Of a DNA stretch of 64,000 bases, positions 46,667-55,574 are shown one piece after another; within the stretch, counting starts at the first letter, position 1; each line of letters begins with the position of its first letter. The translations under genes and the position numbers were made by a program. The notes below the pieces were generated by a model. It made no database searches. It saw only the letters and a program-made list of their open reading frames with translations, and was not told the DNA's origin. The DNA comes from Cohnella hashimotonis (GTDB taxonomy: Bacteria > Bacillota > Bacilli > Paenibacillales > Paenibacillaceae): positions 3,596,001-3,660,000 of the forward strand of contig NZ_JAGRPV010000001.1 in NCBI RefSeq assembly GCF_030014955.1, given 5' to 3'.

Positions 46667-47761
46667 TCACAGGGCTATATATACGGAACCGGGCTGCTGG
46701 TGAATTCGTTGCTTTATTTGTAAAGATATCAGAACCGCGTGTAAAAGTCCAAAAGTGAGGCCGCTGCGATGGCATAACTCCTCCGCAGAAGCCGGCCCAT
46801 CGGCAAGAAGACGGAATATTCGCGCTTCCTGTTCGGTCAGCTCGGGTTCGCTGTACGATGGCATCTCCGGAATCCGGACGCCGCCCAGATAGCGGCGGTA
46901 ATGCTTGATCACATCCTCCGCTTCAAACACTTGGGCGGCCGCTCCGTCGCGAAGCAGCTCGAGCGTTCCGCGGCTTCTCGGCGAGTTGATCGGTCCCGGC
47001 ACCGCGAAGACGTCGCGATTTTCCTTGATCGCTTCATTCGCCGTCAGCAGCGCTCCGCTTCGCGATGCCGCTTCCACCACGACTACGCCAAGCGACAGAC
47101 CTGCGATGATCCGGTTGCGCATCGGAAACATGCCGGGATGAATCGGGACGTCCGGCGGCGTCATCGAGACGATTAAGCCTTCTTCGGAAATACGCCGATA
47201 AAGCATACGATTTTCCGGCGGATAAACGACGTCTGCGGGCGAGCCCAGCACGGCTATCGTCCCGCCTATGCCGCGAAGCGCGCCGCCGTGAGCGGCGGCG
47301 TCTATGCCTTTGGCCATGCCGCTTGTTACCGCCAGTCCGGCGTGACTGAATGCGGCCGATAGCTCCTCGGCCGCACGCTTGCCGTAAATGGTCGCTTGCC
47401 GCGTCCCGACGACGGCGACCTGCGGCCTCGCAAGCAATTCCAATCGTCCAATATAATAGAGCACCCAAGGCGGTCTGTAAATATGCCTAAGCAAATCCGG
47501 ATAGTGCGGATCCATCTCCGTCACGATAGACAGCCCGGTTCGGTCCCATCTGGCGCGGCGCCGTTCCATTCGACTGTGTTCCAAATTGGCGGCAATCGCC
47601 TCCGCACGCCTTGCGGAAAGACCCATATCCCTCCAGTCGGCCGGTCTGCGCAGCGCTGCGTCCTTCAAGCCGTCCTTCGCCATAATCGTATTGATCGTTT
47701 CCCAGCCGACGCCTTCCGTCTCGTGAAGCGCCGCCAGCGTATCGCGCATCTGCTCGAGCAT
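46667..47761 (-). CDS. dprA: DNA-processing protein DprA/Smf
   Basis: Loads RecA on incoming single-stranded DNA in transformation. 364 aa from the ATG at 47761, ten bases after GGAAGG; the frame extends 26 codons further upstream over the sucD terminator and is not used. N-terminal SAM-like helices, Rossmann core ([39 protein letters not shown]), and a C-terminal winged helix (about 300-364). With comM in the same region, natural-transformation functions cluster here. Confidence 0.95.
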   Translation of the reverse strand: MLEQMRDTLAALHETEGVGWETINTIMAKDGLKDAALRRPADWRDMGLSARRAEAIAANLEHSRMERRRARWDRTGLSIVTEMDPHYPDLLRHIYRPPWVLYYIGRLELLARPQVAVVGTRQATIYGKRAAEELSAAFSHAGLAVTSGMAKGIDAAAHGGALRGIGGTIAVLGSPADVVYPPENRMLYRRISEEGLIVSMTPPDVPIHPGMFPMRNRIIAGLSLGVVVVEAASRSGALLTANEAIKENRDVFAVPGPINSPRSRGTLELLRDGAAAQVFEAEDVIKHYRRYLGGVRIPEMPSYSEPELTEQEARIFRLLADGPASAEELCHRSGLTFGLLHAVLISLQIKQRIHQQPGSVYIAL

Positions 47762-47785
47762 CCGGGCACAACCTTCCCTTTTTTC

Positions 47786-47831
47786 AAAAAACAAACAGCC
47801 CTCCACGCCCCGTCGGGAGCGCGGAAGGCTG
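47786..47831 (-). terminator. Terminator after sucCD
   Basis: Stem of at least thirteen pairs with a few G.U pairs (CAGCCTTCCGCGC against GCGTGGAGGGCTG) and a short loop, followed on the minus strand by TTTGTTTTTT. Strong, correctly oriented, between sucD and dprA. Confidence 0.82.
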
Positions 47832-47868
47832 CCTGCCATCCGAAAAATCGCATATTTTATCTAAAAAA

Positions 47869-48795
47869 TTAGCTTTTGCACTTCTCCAGCAAGCCGCGCT
47901 CTTCAAGAACCGCGACCAAAGTCGCGCCCATGTCGGAAGGCGTCGGAGCGACGCGAATGCCGCATTCTTCGAGCACTTTGATCTTCTCGGCCGCAGTGCC
48001 CTTGCCGCCGGAGATGATCGCGCCGGCGTGGCCCATGCGCTTGCCCGCAGGCGCCGTCGCGCCGCCGATGAATCCGACGACTGGCTTGGTCATGTTGGCT
48101 TTGACCCACTCTGCCGCTTCTTCTTCCGCCGTACCGCCGATCTCGCCGATCATGATGACCGCGTAAGTATCCGGATCTTCATTGAAGAGGTTCAAGATAT
48201 CGATGAACTCGGAGCCCTTGACCGGGTCGCCGCCGATGCCGACCGCGGACGATTGGCCGATGTCGCGCGTCGTCAGTTGATGTACGGCCTCGTACGTTAG
48301 CGTACCCGAACGGGAAACGACGCCTACGTGGCCTTTTTTGTGGATGTAGCCAGGCATGATGCCGATCTTGATCTCGTCCGGCGTAATGACGCCCGGACAG
48401 TTCGGCCCGATCAGGCGCGTCTTTTTGCCTTCCATGTAGCGCTTGACCTTCACCATGTCGAGCACCGGGATGCCTTCGGTGATACAGATGACCAGATCCA
48501 GTTCAGCGTCGACCGCTTCGATGATCGAATCGGCGGCGAACGGAGGCGCGACGTAAATGACGGATGCGGTAGCGCCGGTCTTGGCAACGGCTTCGCGAAC
48601 CGTGTTGAAGATAGGCAGCGTTACCTTCGCGCCGTTCTCCAGATCAAAATCGATCGTTTGGCCGCCCTTGCCGGGCGTAACGCCGCCGACCATTTGCGTG
48701 CCGTATTCGAGTGCTCCCTTGGCGTGGAACGCGCCAGTCGCTCCCGTGATGCCTTGGGTAATGACCTTCGTATTTTTATCGATCAAGATGCTCAT
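47869..48795 (-). CDS. sucD: Succinyl-CoA synthetase alpha subunit
   Basis: TCA cycle: succinyl-CoA to succinate with ADP/GDP phosphorylation. 308 aa. CoA-binding Rossmann domain ([10 protein letters not shown]), PNCPGVI and phosphohistidine His256 in [10 protein letters not shown]. 27 bases after sucC; the pair forms its own transcription unit bounded by a promoter and a terminator. Confidence 0.97.
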   Translation of the reverse strand: MSILIDKNTKVITQGITGATGAFHAKGALEYGTQMVGGVTPGKGGQTIDFDLENGAKVTLPIFNTVREAVAKTGATASVIYVAPPFAADSIIEAVDAELDLVICITEGIPVLDMVKVKRYMEGKKTRLIGPNCPGVITPDEIKIGIMPGYIHKKGHVGVVSRSGTLTYEAVHQLTTRDIGQSSAVGIGGDPVKGSEFIDILNLFNEDPDTYAVIMIGEIGGTAEEEAAEWVKANMTKPVVGFIGGATAPAGKRMGHAGAIISGGKGTAAEKIKVLEECGIRVAPTPSDMGATLVAVLEERGLLEKCKS

Positions 48796-48822
48796 GACTT
48801 CACACTCCCCGGTTCTCCCTGA

Positions 48823-49983
48823 TTATTTCACCAGCGCGACGATCTTCTGGGCGCCGTCCGACATCGAATCCGCGGCCACGATATTGAGGCCGGAGTTGTT
48901 CAAAATTTCCTTGCCGAGCTTGACGTTCGTGCCTTCGAGGCGAACGACCAGCGGCTTGTCGAGGCCCAGTTCGCGCGCAGCGGCAACGACGCCCTCGGCA
49001 ATGATGTCGCACTTCATGATGCCGCCGAAAATATTGACGAAGATCCCCTTGACGTTCGCGTCGGAAAGAATGATCTTGAACGCTTCGGTTACTTTTTCCT
49101 TCGTCGCGCCGCCGCCGACGTCGAGGAAGTTGGCCGGCTCGCCGCCGAAATATTTGATAATGTCCATCGTGGCCATAGCAAGACCGGCGCCATTGACCAT
49201 GCAACCGATGTTGCCGTCAAGCGCGATATAGGAAAGATCGAACTTGGAAGCCTGGATTTCCTTTTCGTCCTCTTCGTCGAGGTCGCGAAGCTCCACGATA
49301 TCCTTGTGACGGAAAAGCGCGTTGGAATCGAAGTTCAGCTTGGCGTCGAGCGCCATAACGTCGCCGCTGCCTGTAACGACGAGGGGATTGATCTCGGCGA
49401 TGGAGCAATCTTTGTCCACGAACGCTTGGTACAGCGACAGCATGAACTTCGCGGCTTTGTTCACGAGTTCGTTGGGAATATTGATAGCGTATGCGATGCG
49501 GCGAGCCTGGAACGTCTGCAGGCCGATCGCCGGATCGACGACTTCCTTGATGATTTTCTCAGGGGAGTGCGCGGCGACTTCTTCGATCTCCGTGCCGCCT
49601 TCTTCGGAAGCCATCAGGACGACGCGTCCCGTGCCGCGATCGACGACCAGACCGACATAATATTCTTTCTTAATGTCGCAGCCTTCTTCGATCAACAGGC
49701 GTTTGACTTCCTTGCCCTCCGGACCGGTCTGGTGCGTGACCAGAACCTTGCCGAGAATGTCGGAGGCATATTGACGAACCTCGTCCAGGCTTTTGGCTAC
49801 CTTGACGCCGCCGGCCTTGCCGCGTCCGCCGGCATGAATTTGCGCTTTGACGACCGAGACGGCCGTACCGAGCTCTTCGGCAGCCTTGACCGCTTCGTCG
49901 ACCGTAAACGCGACCTTCCCGCGAGGTACGGCGACGCCGTACTGTCTCAAGACTTCCTTGCCTTGATACTCATGAATATTCAT
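48823..49983 (-). CDS. sucC: Succinyl-CoA synthetase beta subunit
   Basis: ATP-grasp subunit of succinyl-CoA synthetase. 386 aa, normal size. N-terminal [17 protein letters not shown], the [11 protein letters not shown] nucleotide loop (about 52-62), and [13 protein letters not shown] near the C-terminus. ATG with GGGAGG. Upstream lies an extended -10 promoter and a long AT-rich inverted repeat. Confidence 0.97.
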   Translation of the reverse strand: MNIHEYQGKEVLRQYGVAVPRGKVAFTVDEAVKAAEELGTAVSVVKAQIHAGGRGKAGGVKVAKSLDEVRQYASDILGKVLVTHQTGPEGKEVKRLLIEEGCDIKKEYYVGLVVDRGTGRVVLMASEEGGTEIEEVAAHSPEKIIKEVVDPAIGLQTFQARRIAYAINIPNELVNKAAKFMLSLYQAFVDKDCSIAEINPLVVTGSGDVMALDAKLNFDSNALFRHKDIVELRDLDEEDEKEIQASKFDLSYIALDGNIGCMVNGAGLAMATMDIIKYFGGEPANFLDVGGGATKEKVTEAFKIILSDANVKGIFVNIFGGIMKCDIIAEGVVAAARELGLDKPLVVRLEGTNVKLGKEILNNSGLNIVAADSMSDGAQKIVALVK

Positions 49984-50057
49984 GGCCCTGCATCCTCCCG
50001 TTTAAAACGCATCATAACAACCTTGTAGGCGCTTCGTACAAGCACCAAACCTTACCC

Positions 50058-50066
50058 ATTGTATCA
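50058..50066 (-). promoter_or_regulatory. Extended -10 promoter of sucC
   Basis: TGATACAAT: a -10 TACAAT (5 of 6) directly preceded by TGn. No recognisable -35 at 16-18 bases, which is tolerated for extended -10 promoters. About 75 bases upstream of the sucC start. Confidence 0.55.
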
Positions 50067-50101
50067 CTTTTCGACTTGGCGTTCCTCTCTTTTTCATCAA
50101 A

Positions 50102-50137
50102 TTTTTAGATGACTTTGGCAACGATTTCATCTAAAAA
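50102..50137. repeat. Inverted repeat upstream of the sucC promoter
   Basis: Eleven-base perfect arms TTTTTAGATGA/TCATCTAAAAA around 14 bases, about 40 bases upstream of the sucC -10 and about 70 bases after the comM stop. It could act as a terminator of comM (AT-rich stem, weak) or as a regulator-binding site. No further evidence. Confidence 0.5.
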
Positions 50138-50209
50138 GGAGAATGAACGGCCTGCGCTTTCCTTAACATAGCCCAACATGCAGGCACGGTATTCATCGTA
50201 ATAGATGCT

Positions 50210-51835
50210 TTAAGATTCCGCTGTCTTCCTCCTGCTTTTAGCAGGCGATTGCGTCAGATCGCCTTCCCGCCCGGCCTTCCTTTCGCGCGACACGCCCGAT
50301 TCATAACCTGGCGTTTGTCTGTCGAGCGCACGGTACTGAACAGCTTCTGCGACATGCTCGAGTCCGACCGAATCGCAGTCTTCGAGGTCCGCGATCGTTC
50401 GCGACAGCTTCAAGATGCGGTCATGAGCCCGGTAGCTAAGTCCAAGTCTGCTGTACATGCCGGTCAGGAGCGCCTCCGCATCGCTCGCAAGCCGCGCATG
50501 CTGGCCCAGCAAGCTACCGGAAAGCTCGCTGTTCCAGCGGATACCCGCAGCCGCATAGCGGCGTTGCTGTCGTTCGTAAGCGACGCCCAGTCTTTCCCTT
50601 GCGTCTGCGGACGACATGCCGCCGCCGGCGAAGCTGACGGGTTGTCTAGGTATCTCAACCTGAAGATCGATCCGGTCTGCAAGCGGGCCCGACATTCTGG
50701 CGCGGTATCGGGCCAGCGAGCCGACAGAGCAGGAGCAAGCTTGTTCGCTCTGGTCGCCGCCAAAGTAACCGCAGGCGCACGGATTCATAGCCGCCGCCAG
50801 CATGAAGCTGGCGGGAAAGCGGGTCACGCCGCGCGCCCGTCCAATCGTCACATGACGGTCCTCGAGCGGCTGGCGGAGCGACTCGAGCGCGCCTCTGCCG
50901 AATTCGGGCAGCTCGTCCAAAAACAGAACGCCCCGATGCGCAAGCGTGACCTCTCCGGGCTTGGGCACGGGCCCTCCGCCGATCAAGCCGGAGGTCGATA
51001 TCGTATGGTGCGGCGCACGAAACGGGCGCTCCCTTAGCAAGCCTGCGCGAGCGCCCGGGAACTTCCCGCTCACGCTGTAGATTTTGGTAACCTCCAGCGC
51101 CTCTTCGTCCCCGAGCGGCGGCAGCAGAGACGGCAGCCTTCTGCACAGCATCGTCTTGCCCGTGCCCGGCGGTCCGAGAAAAAGCAGGTTGTGCATGCCC
51201 GCTGCAGCAATGAGAAGCGCGCGCTTACCTTGCAACTGACCGGCGACGTCCGCCAGATCGAGCGGGACGCCCGAGACGGGCTCGCCAGCTGTCCCCGCGT
51301 TGATCGTGGGCTGCGCCATGGCGCCGGTCCGGCTCCGGCCGCCGATCCAATCCGCCAGCGAAGGGACGGACCTGACCTCGATGCCTTCAATCAACCCGGC
51401 TTCGTGCGCGCTCGCCGGCGGCACGAATATGCGCCGCAATCCCGCCGACCGGGCGTTCTCGGCCATCGCCAGCACGCCTGGAACCGGCTTGACCTCTCCG
51501 CTAAGCGACAGCTCGCCGATGATCAAAGCGCCCTCAAGCTCATCATGCTGCATCTGACCGCTCGCGCAAAGAATGCCCGCCGCGATCGCCAGATCGAACG
51601 CGCTCCCCTGCTTGCGCATATCCGCCGGCGCCAGATTGACCGTGATACGGTCCAGCGGGAACTTCATGCCGGCATTATGAATGGCCGCCCGGGCCCGGTC
51701 GATCGATTCGCGAACGGCCGGATCGGGCAGTCCGACTACGTTGACCTGGGGCAATCCGGCAGCGATATCCACCTCGACCTCGATCAGCCTGCCCTCAACC
51801 CCAAGTACGATAGCGCTTAATAACTTGCAGTACAT
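50210..51835 (-). CDS. comM: YifB/ComM-family Mg chelatase-like AAA+ ATPase
   Basis: Hexameric helicase shown in Vibrio and Acinetobacter to drive branch migration during transformation. 541 aa from the ATG at 51835, ten bases after GGAAGG. Lon-protease-like N-terminal domain (about 1-170), Walker A GPPGTGKT at 221-228, Walker B GVLFLDELPEF, a CxC-containing segment (AMNPCACGYFGG) and C-terminal Mg_chelatase domain. A charged tail follows. B. subtilis lacks the gene at this site. Confidence 0.94.
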   Translation of the reverse strand: MYCKLLSAIVLGVEGRLIEVEVDIAAGLPQVNVVGLPDPAVRESIDRARAAIHNAGMKFPLDRITVNLAPADMRKQGSAFDLAIAAGILCASGQMQHDELEGALIIGELSLSGEVKPVPGVLAMAENARSAGLRRIFVPPASAHEAGLIEGIEVRSVPSLADWIGGRSRTGAMAQPTINAGTAGEPVSGVPLDLADVAGQLQGKRALLIAAAGMHNLLFLGPPGTGKTMLCRRLPSLLPPLGDEEALEVTKIYSVSGKFPGARAGLLRERPFRAPHHTISTSGLIGGGPVPKPGEVTLAHRGVLFLDELPEFGRGALESLRQPLEDRHVTIGRARGVTRFPASFMLAAAMNPCACGYFGGDQSEQACSCSVGSLARYRARMSGPLADRIDLQVEIPRQPVSFAGGGMSSADARERLGVAYERQQRRYAAAGIRWNSELSGSLLGQHARLASDAEALLTGMYSRLGLSYRAHDRILKLSRTIADLEDCDSVGLEHVAEAVQYRALDRQTPGYESGVSRERKAGREGDLTQSPAKSRRKTAES

Positions 51836-51963
51836 AAAAAATACACCTTCCCTCCGCAACATCGATTCGTCGCCGGAGCAAGGTGCTTCCCTGCATGCCG
51901 CATCCTATTTATTTCCTTATTGCCTAGTCTAATGACGCGCAGCCCGCTTGTCAATCGACATCG

Positions 51964-52359
51964 TCAAAATGCGCCGATCAAATGACGCACCTCAGCGACC
52001 CCGTCCGTCCCGTCGAAAGTCACCGCTACGACATCGAACCTCGTCCGCGCGCCTTCGAGACCCGCGAAGCGCAAATACACCTGGGCCGTCGCGCGAACCT
52101 GCATGCATTTGCGCGGGGTAACCGCCTCGACCGCCGAGCCGAACCGGCTATTTTCCCTGCGCGAGCGTACCTCCACGATTACGGTAACGTCCCCGTCCGA
52201 CGCGACGATGTCGAGCTCGCCGGTCCGGCACCGCCAGTTCCGCTCGCGTATGCGGTAACCCAGCCGCTCCAAAAAAACAGCCGCTTCCGCTTCGGCGCGA
52301 TCCCCGCGCCTTTTGCGAAGATCCGGCCTGCGCTTGCCCGCCCCCGGATCGCGCGTCAA
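51964..52359 (-). CDS. YraN (UPF0102) nuclease-fold protein
   Basis: 131 aa. Restriction-endonuclease-like core with G-E-L-D-I-V (about 46-51) and I-V-E-V-R-S-R (about 61-67), equivalent to the family's D...ExK site, with Arg in place of Lys. Biological role unknown. TTG start overlapping the stop of the preceding gene (TTGA), GGGGG site upstream. Often found next to rnhB and comM. Confidence 0.9.
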   Translation of the reverse strand: MTRDPGAGKRRPDLRKRRGDRAEAEAAVFLERLGYRIRERNWRCRTGELDIVASDGDVTVIVEVRSRRENSRFGSAVEAVTPRKCMQVRATAQVYLRFAGLEGARTRFDVVAVTFDGTDGVAEVRHLIGAF

Positions 52360-52724
52360 TTGGGCTGCCCCCTATTCGTCTGGGACGCCCGCTTGTCCGA
52401 TCGGTAGACGAAGCTCAGCACCTCTGCGACCAGCTGGTACAGCTCCTGCGGAATCTCTTGCGCCAGGTCCAGCTTGGAGAGCACTTCGACGAGCGAAGCA
52501 TCCTCCTGGACAGGTACGCCGTTCTCCGCCGCGCGCTTCATGATCTCCTCTGCGACGACGCCTTTGCCTTTGGCGACGACGACAGGCGCCGATCGTATCT
52601 CAGGATTATATTTTAGCGCGACAGCTTTGCGCGGGACATAGCGCTCGCCTGCGCCTGTCTCTAAAGTTCCGCCCGGACGATCGGCACCTCCCGCCTTTCG
52701 TCCGTCACCCTTCGGCTGTTCCAT
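52356..52724 (-). CDS. FlhB C-terminal-domain-like protein without cleavage motif (YlqH-like)
   Basis: 122 aa from the ATG at 52724, about seven bases after AGGTGG. A disordered start (1-28) is followed by an FlhB-C/EscU-like domain: A-V-A-L-K-Y-N-P-E-I, then APVVVAKGKG, and QEIPQELYQLVAEVLSFVY, which aligns with VPADLFQAVAEVLAYVY of the true FlhB. The NPTH autocleavage motif reads NPEI (40-43), so self-cleavage is not expected. No membrane segment. B. subtilis ylqH is similar and lies at the same place; function is not established. Confidence 0.88.
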   Translation of the reverse strand: MEQPKGDGRKAGGADRPGGTLETGAGERYVPRKAVALKYNPEIRSAPVVVAKGKGVVAEEIMKRAAENGVPVQEDASLVEVLSKLDLAQEIPQELYQLVAEVLSFVYRSDKRASQTNRGQPN

Positions 52725-52759
52725 GCGCATCCCACCTTGTATGTTCCGTATGCAAGCCG

Positions 52760-54577
52760 TCAAGCCCGATAATCTACGCCTTTGTATGGCTTGGCGGCAT
52801 AAGCGCCTCCAGGCGCCGCCTGGTTGGCTTCCGGCGAGCCCGACTCCGGGACGATTCGCTCCGGATAGGGGGCCGCCGTCAAGGACATCAGCCGGTATCC
52901 GGCCGATCTGAGACCTTCAGCGGCCTCCCCCTTGGCTTCCTCGATCAGTTCCGCCACGCCGGGCCGGTCGTTCAACAGTCGAAGCGAGACCGTCCGATCG
53001 ACGACCTGCACGTCGACGACGGTACGCCCCAGATACCGCATGTCGAGATCGAACAGGAGCCTGCAATTGTCTGCGTCCAGCACGCCGCGCCGTCCTCGCC
53101 GCGCCTCGATATGGACCTTGGCCGTCGTCTCGCCGTCCTGTCCCTTCATCGGAACAAACAGCGTCATATGGCTCATCATCGCCGTATTCTGGCGTTCGGC
53201 GGACAGCAGCAACTGCTGCCCCGTAATTTGCTGGACAAGCGTTTGCGCCGCTTCGCGCAGCGCCGGCGGCGCATCGTCGCTGGCAGCCAATCCGAGCAGC
53301 ACGCTCTTTAGCGTATCCGTCTGCTGGGTCGTTCCATTCGAGGCCGGATCCGAAGCGCTTGCCGTACCGCCTTGCAGCTCGCTCCAAACGCCGCTTTTGA
53401 GCGCCGCGTGCTCATGATTTGCGCCGAGCGCATTCAACAGCCTGCCGATCCAGGACGGCTCTTTGTCCGCTCCGGTCGCGACAGTTCGCTCTCCCGGGAC
53501 GGCGATGCCGTTGTCCGGACGCGGCGGCCCGGCCGATGCGACAGGCTCTGCCGAGCCGCCGCGTCCGGCTCCGGAGCCCTCGTCCGCTCCATTAGGCGCG
53601 GACTTCGCGGTGCGCACGCCTGCCGCTGCCGCATCCGCCGTATGCCGGCCGAGCGTTTGCGCAGACTCCGACGCTTCCTGCGGAACGCCGGCCATGGCAG
53701 CCTGCGGCATGACGTTTCCTCGGCCCGACGCTTCTTGTGGCCCTACGGCCTGCCCGGCCCCTCGTGCCGGCTCCGCGCTAGCGGCAAAACCCTGCGGCTT
53801 GATAGCCGCCTCCGAATCCGCAGTCGCAGATCGGCCGAGGACTCCCGCCTTATCGTTTGTGCCGGAGGCCTGCGCCGCGTCACCCTCAGCCTGGCCATCA
53901 ATCAGCGCGGATACCTGCGTCAGCAGCGTCAGCACCCGCCGCGAGGCATCCGCGGTCTCCGGCTTCACCGCCGGATCCGCCGCCGCCTGGCCTGCGAGCT
54001 CTGTCAGCGTCGCCAGCTGCTCGTGCAGCGGCGGACCGTACAGCGCCTGCCTGAGCGAGCCGATCGTCGTTTCCGTCGGCTGAAGTCCTCGCCTGAAGGC
54101 GACGCCTGCCGCGTTCATCCACTCCTTCGCGTCGGCTCCGGGCGGTTTGGCCGAAGCGGCTTGCGCGAACCAGTCGGCGGTCTCGCGCGTGACGGGGTAG
54201 CCGTCCCGCGCGAGACCGCGAAGCAGCTCCCGACTCCATGGCTGCTCGGGCAGACCGAATGCCTTCACGCCGTCGCGGGCCAACGTCTCGTCCGTCGCAT
54301 CGGCCTGCGTAACGTCGGTCAAAGGACGCAAGGAGATCAAGCCTGTGGACGAATCCGGCCGCACCTGCAGCAGCGTGCTCTGCCCGACCGACATTTCCGC
54401 CTCGAGCTTAGCCCGGACCGGGACCCCGTTGATGTTCATGAGCGCATCCTGCCCATCCAGCATCTCGATCAGAACGCCTCGCACGATCTGTCCGATCCGC
54501 AGCTCAAGCGCTTTGACGTCCGTCGGCTGGCTGTCCTTCATGAACGCCCGCATCAAAGAACCGATGTTCATGTCCAA
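52760..54577 (-). CDS. FliK-like hook-length-control-domain protein (YlqG-like)
   Basis: 605 aa. N-terminal part with a small conserved region (about 20-95: LRIGQIVRGVLIEML, VGQSTLLQV), an Ala/Gly/Pro/Glu-rich low-complexity centre (about 225-385), and a C-terminal region (about 440-545) with the strand/helix pattern of the Flg_hook domain (MRYLGRTVVDVQVVDRTVSLRLL). TTG start nine bases after GGGAG. Directly upstream of the FlhB-like gene, forming a FliK/FlhB-like pair outside the fla operon. Function unknown; the FliK link is by weak similarity and context. Confidence 0.8.
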   Translation of the reverse strand: MDMNIGSLMRAFMKDSQPTDVKALELRIGQIVRGVLIEMLDGQDALMNINGVPVRAKLEAEMSVGQSTLLQVRPDSSTGLISLRPLTDVTQADATDETLARDGVKAFGLPEQPWSRELLRGLARDGYPVTRETADWFAQAASAKPPGADAKEWMNAAGVAFRRGLQPTETTIGSLRQALYGPPLHEQLATLTELAGQAAADPAVKPETADASRRVLTLLTQVSALIDGQAEGDAAQASGTNDKAGVLGRSATADSEAAIKPQGFAASAEPARGAGQAVGPQEASGRGNVMPQAAMAGVPQEASESAQTLGRHTADAAAAGVRTAKSAPNGADEGSGAGRGGSAEPVASAGPPRPDNGIAVPGERTVATGADKEPSWIGRLLNALGANHEHAALKSGVWSELQGGTASASDPASNGTTQQTDTLKSVLLGLAASDDAPPALREAAQTLVQQITGQQLLLSAERQNTAMMSHMTLFVPMKGQDGETTAKVHIEARRGRRGVLDADNCRLLFDLDMRYLGRTVVDVQVVDRTVSLRLLNDRPGVAELIEEAKGEAAEGLRSAGYRLMSLTAAPYPERIVPESGSPEANQAAPGGAYAAKPYKGVDYRA

Positions 54578-54659
54578 TATGGCGCACTCCCTTCTTCAAA
54601 TCCGCCGCGGCAGAACCCAAGGTTATGTATCCGTATATCGGCTGCAGCACGGCAATTCG

Positions 54660-55307
54660 TTAAAAGAGCGTCTGCTGCTCCGCGACGTATTTCGTTAAGA
54701 ACGATCTGCGGTGCAGCGGCGTCGGGCCGAGCGCGAGCAGCGCTTCGCGATGAACCTTCGTCGCGTAGCCCTTGTGATCCTTGATGCCGTAACCGGCGTA
54801 ATTCAAATCCCATATCTGATCGCATAACCGGTCCCGCGTTACCTTTGCGACGATCGAAGCGGCACCGATAGATTGACTGAGCAGGTCGCCTTTGATGATT
54901 TTCGTTTGCGGAAGCGGCAAATCGACCGTCTCCGCATCGATCAGCAGGTGATCCGGCTTCGCCGCGAGCCCCTCTACCGCGATCTTCATCGCCAGCCGCG
55001 ACGCCTGACGAATATTGATTCTGTCGATCGTCGCAGCATCGACGCGCCCTACTGCCCAGGTTACCGCATTTTCGAGGATGATGCCGTATAGCTCGTCCCG
55101 CTTTTTTTCGCTCAGCCGCTTGGAATCGTCAATCCCCTCGAGCACCAGACCGACCGGCAACACGACCGCCGCGGCGACCACATCGCCGAACAAGCACCCT
55201 CTGCCCACTTCGTCCACGCCGGCGATCGCCGATACGCCATTTGTCCATAACGACCGTTCGTAAGATAATCTGTCGATTTCATCAGGTATTTCGGTTTTCA
55301 AGTCCAT
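54660..55307 (-). CDS. rnhB: Ribonuclease HII
   Basis: Removes RNA from RNA-DNA hybrids and misincorporated ribonucleotides. 215 aa from the ATG at 55307 (a TTG two codons later has a slightly better GGAG spacing). Metal-binding GVDEVGRG with Asp32/Glu33, then LIDAETVDLPLP and KVTRDRLCD. An open frame reaching 56 codons further upstream has unusual composition and crosses a likely promoter, so it was not included. B. subtilis RnhB has an extra N-terminal domain that this start lacks. Confidence 0.93.
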   Translation of the reverse strand: MDLKTEIPDEIDRLSYERSLWTNGVSAIAGVDEVGRGCLFGDVVAAAVVLPVGLVLEGIDDSKRLSEKKRDELYGIILENAVTWAVGRVDAATIDRINIRQASRLAMKIAVEGLAAKPDHLLIDAETVDLPLPQTKIIKGDLLSQSIGAASIVAKVTRDRLCDQIWDLNYAGYGIKDHKGYATKVHREALLALGPTPLHRRSFLTKYVAEQQTLF

Positions 55308-55538
55308 CTCCGCCTTTAATGCGCTCTGTCCGTTAACGTTCTGCCTTCTATTGTCCGACAACTGCGGCGATCCGGCAACTGTTTTTCGACTTGTTCCCCG
55401 GTTCTTGTGCGCTTGTCCAATAAAGGAGTCTGTCGAAAAGCCGGCCTGAGTCGCATCTAAATCGCATTTGTGCAATCTTTAGGTTTATAAAAAATTCCGA
55501 CGGGCCAATTGCATCATGCCTGCGCTGAATCGCTATGT
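55308..55538 (-). other. Gap between rbgA and rnhB
   Basis: Holds the candidate rnhB promoter near its downstream end. An open frame continues through part of it, but I see no conserved protein. An AT-rich patch near 55485-55497 has no clear element. Confidence 0.4.
55350..55378 (-). promoter_or_regulatory. Candidate sigma-A promoter of rnhB
   Basis: -35 TTGCCG (55373-55378, 4 of 6) and -10 GACAAT (55350-55355, 4 of 6), spacer 17, about 45 bases before the rnhB start. Modest match. The upstream rbgA terminator makes some promoter here likely. Confidence 0.4.
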
Positions 55539-55569
55539 AAAAAAGCTCGCCGACCGAAGTCGACAAGCT
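55539..55569 (-). terminator. Terminator overlapping the end of rbgA
   Basis: Eleven-pair stem (two G.U) closed by a UUCG tetraloop and followed by six U on the minus strand. It starts within a few bases of the rbgA stop codon. Confidence 0.85.
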
Positions 55570-55574
55570 CCTTT

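Noticed and set aside
53372..54784. 470-codon plus-strand frame opposite the FliK-like gene
   Set aside because: Arg-rich, no recognisable domain, crosses gene borders; typical reverse shadow.
55308..55475. Extension of rnhB by 56 codons
   Set aside because: Unusual composition, no homology to the B. subtilis RnhB N-terminal domain, and it runs over a likely promoter; kept open as a minor possibility.
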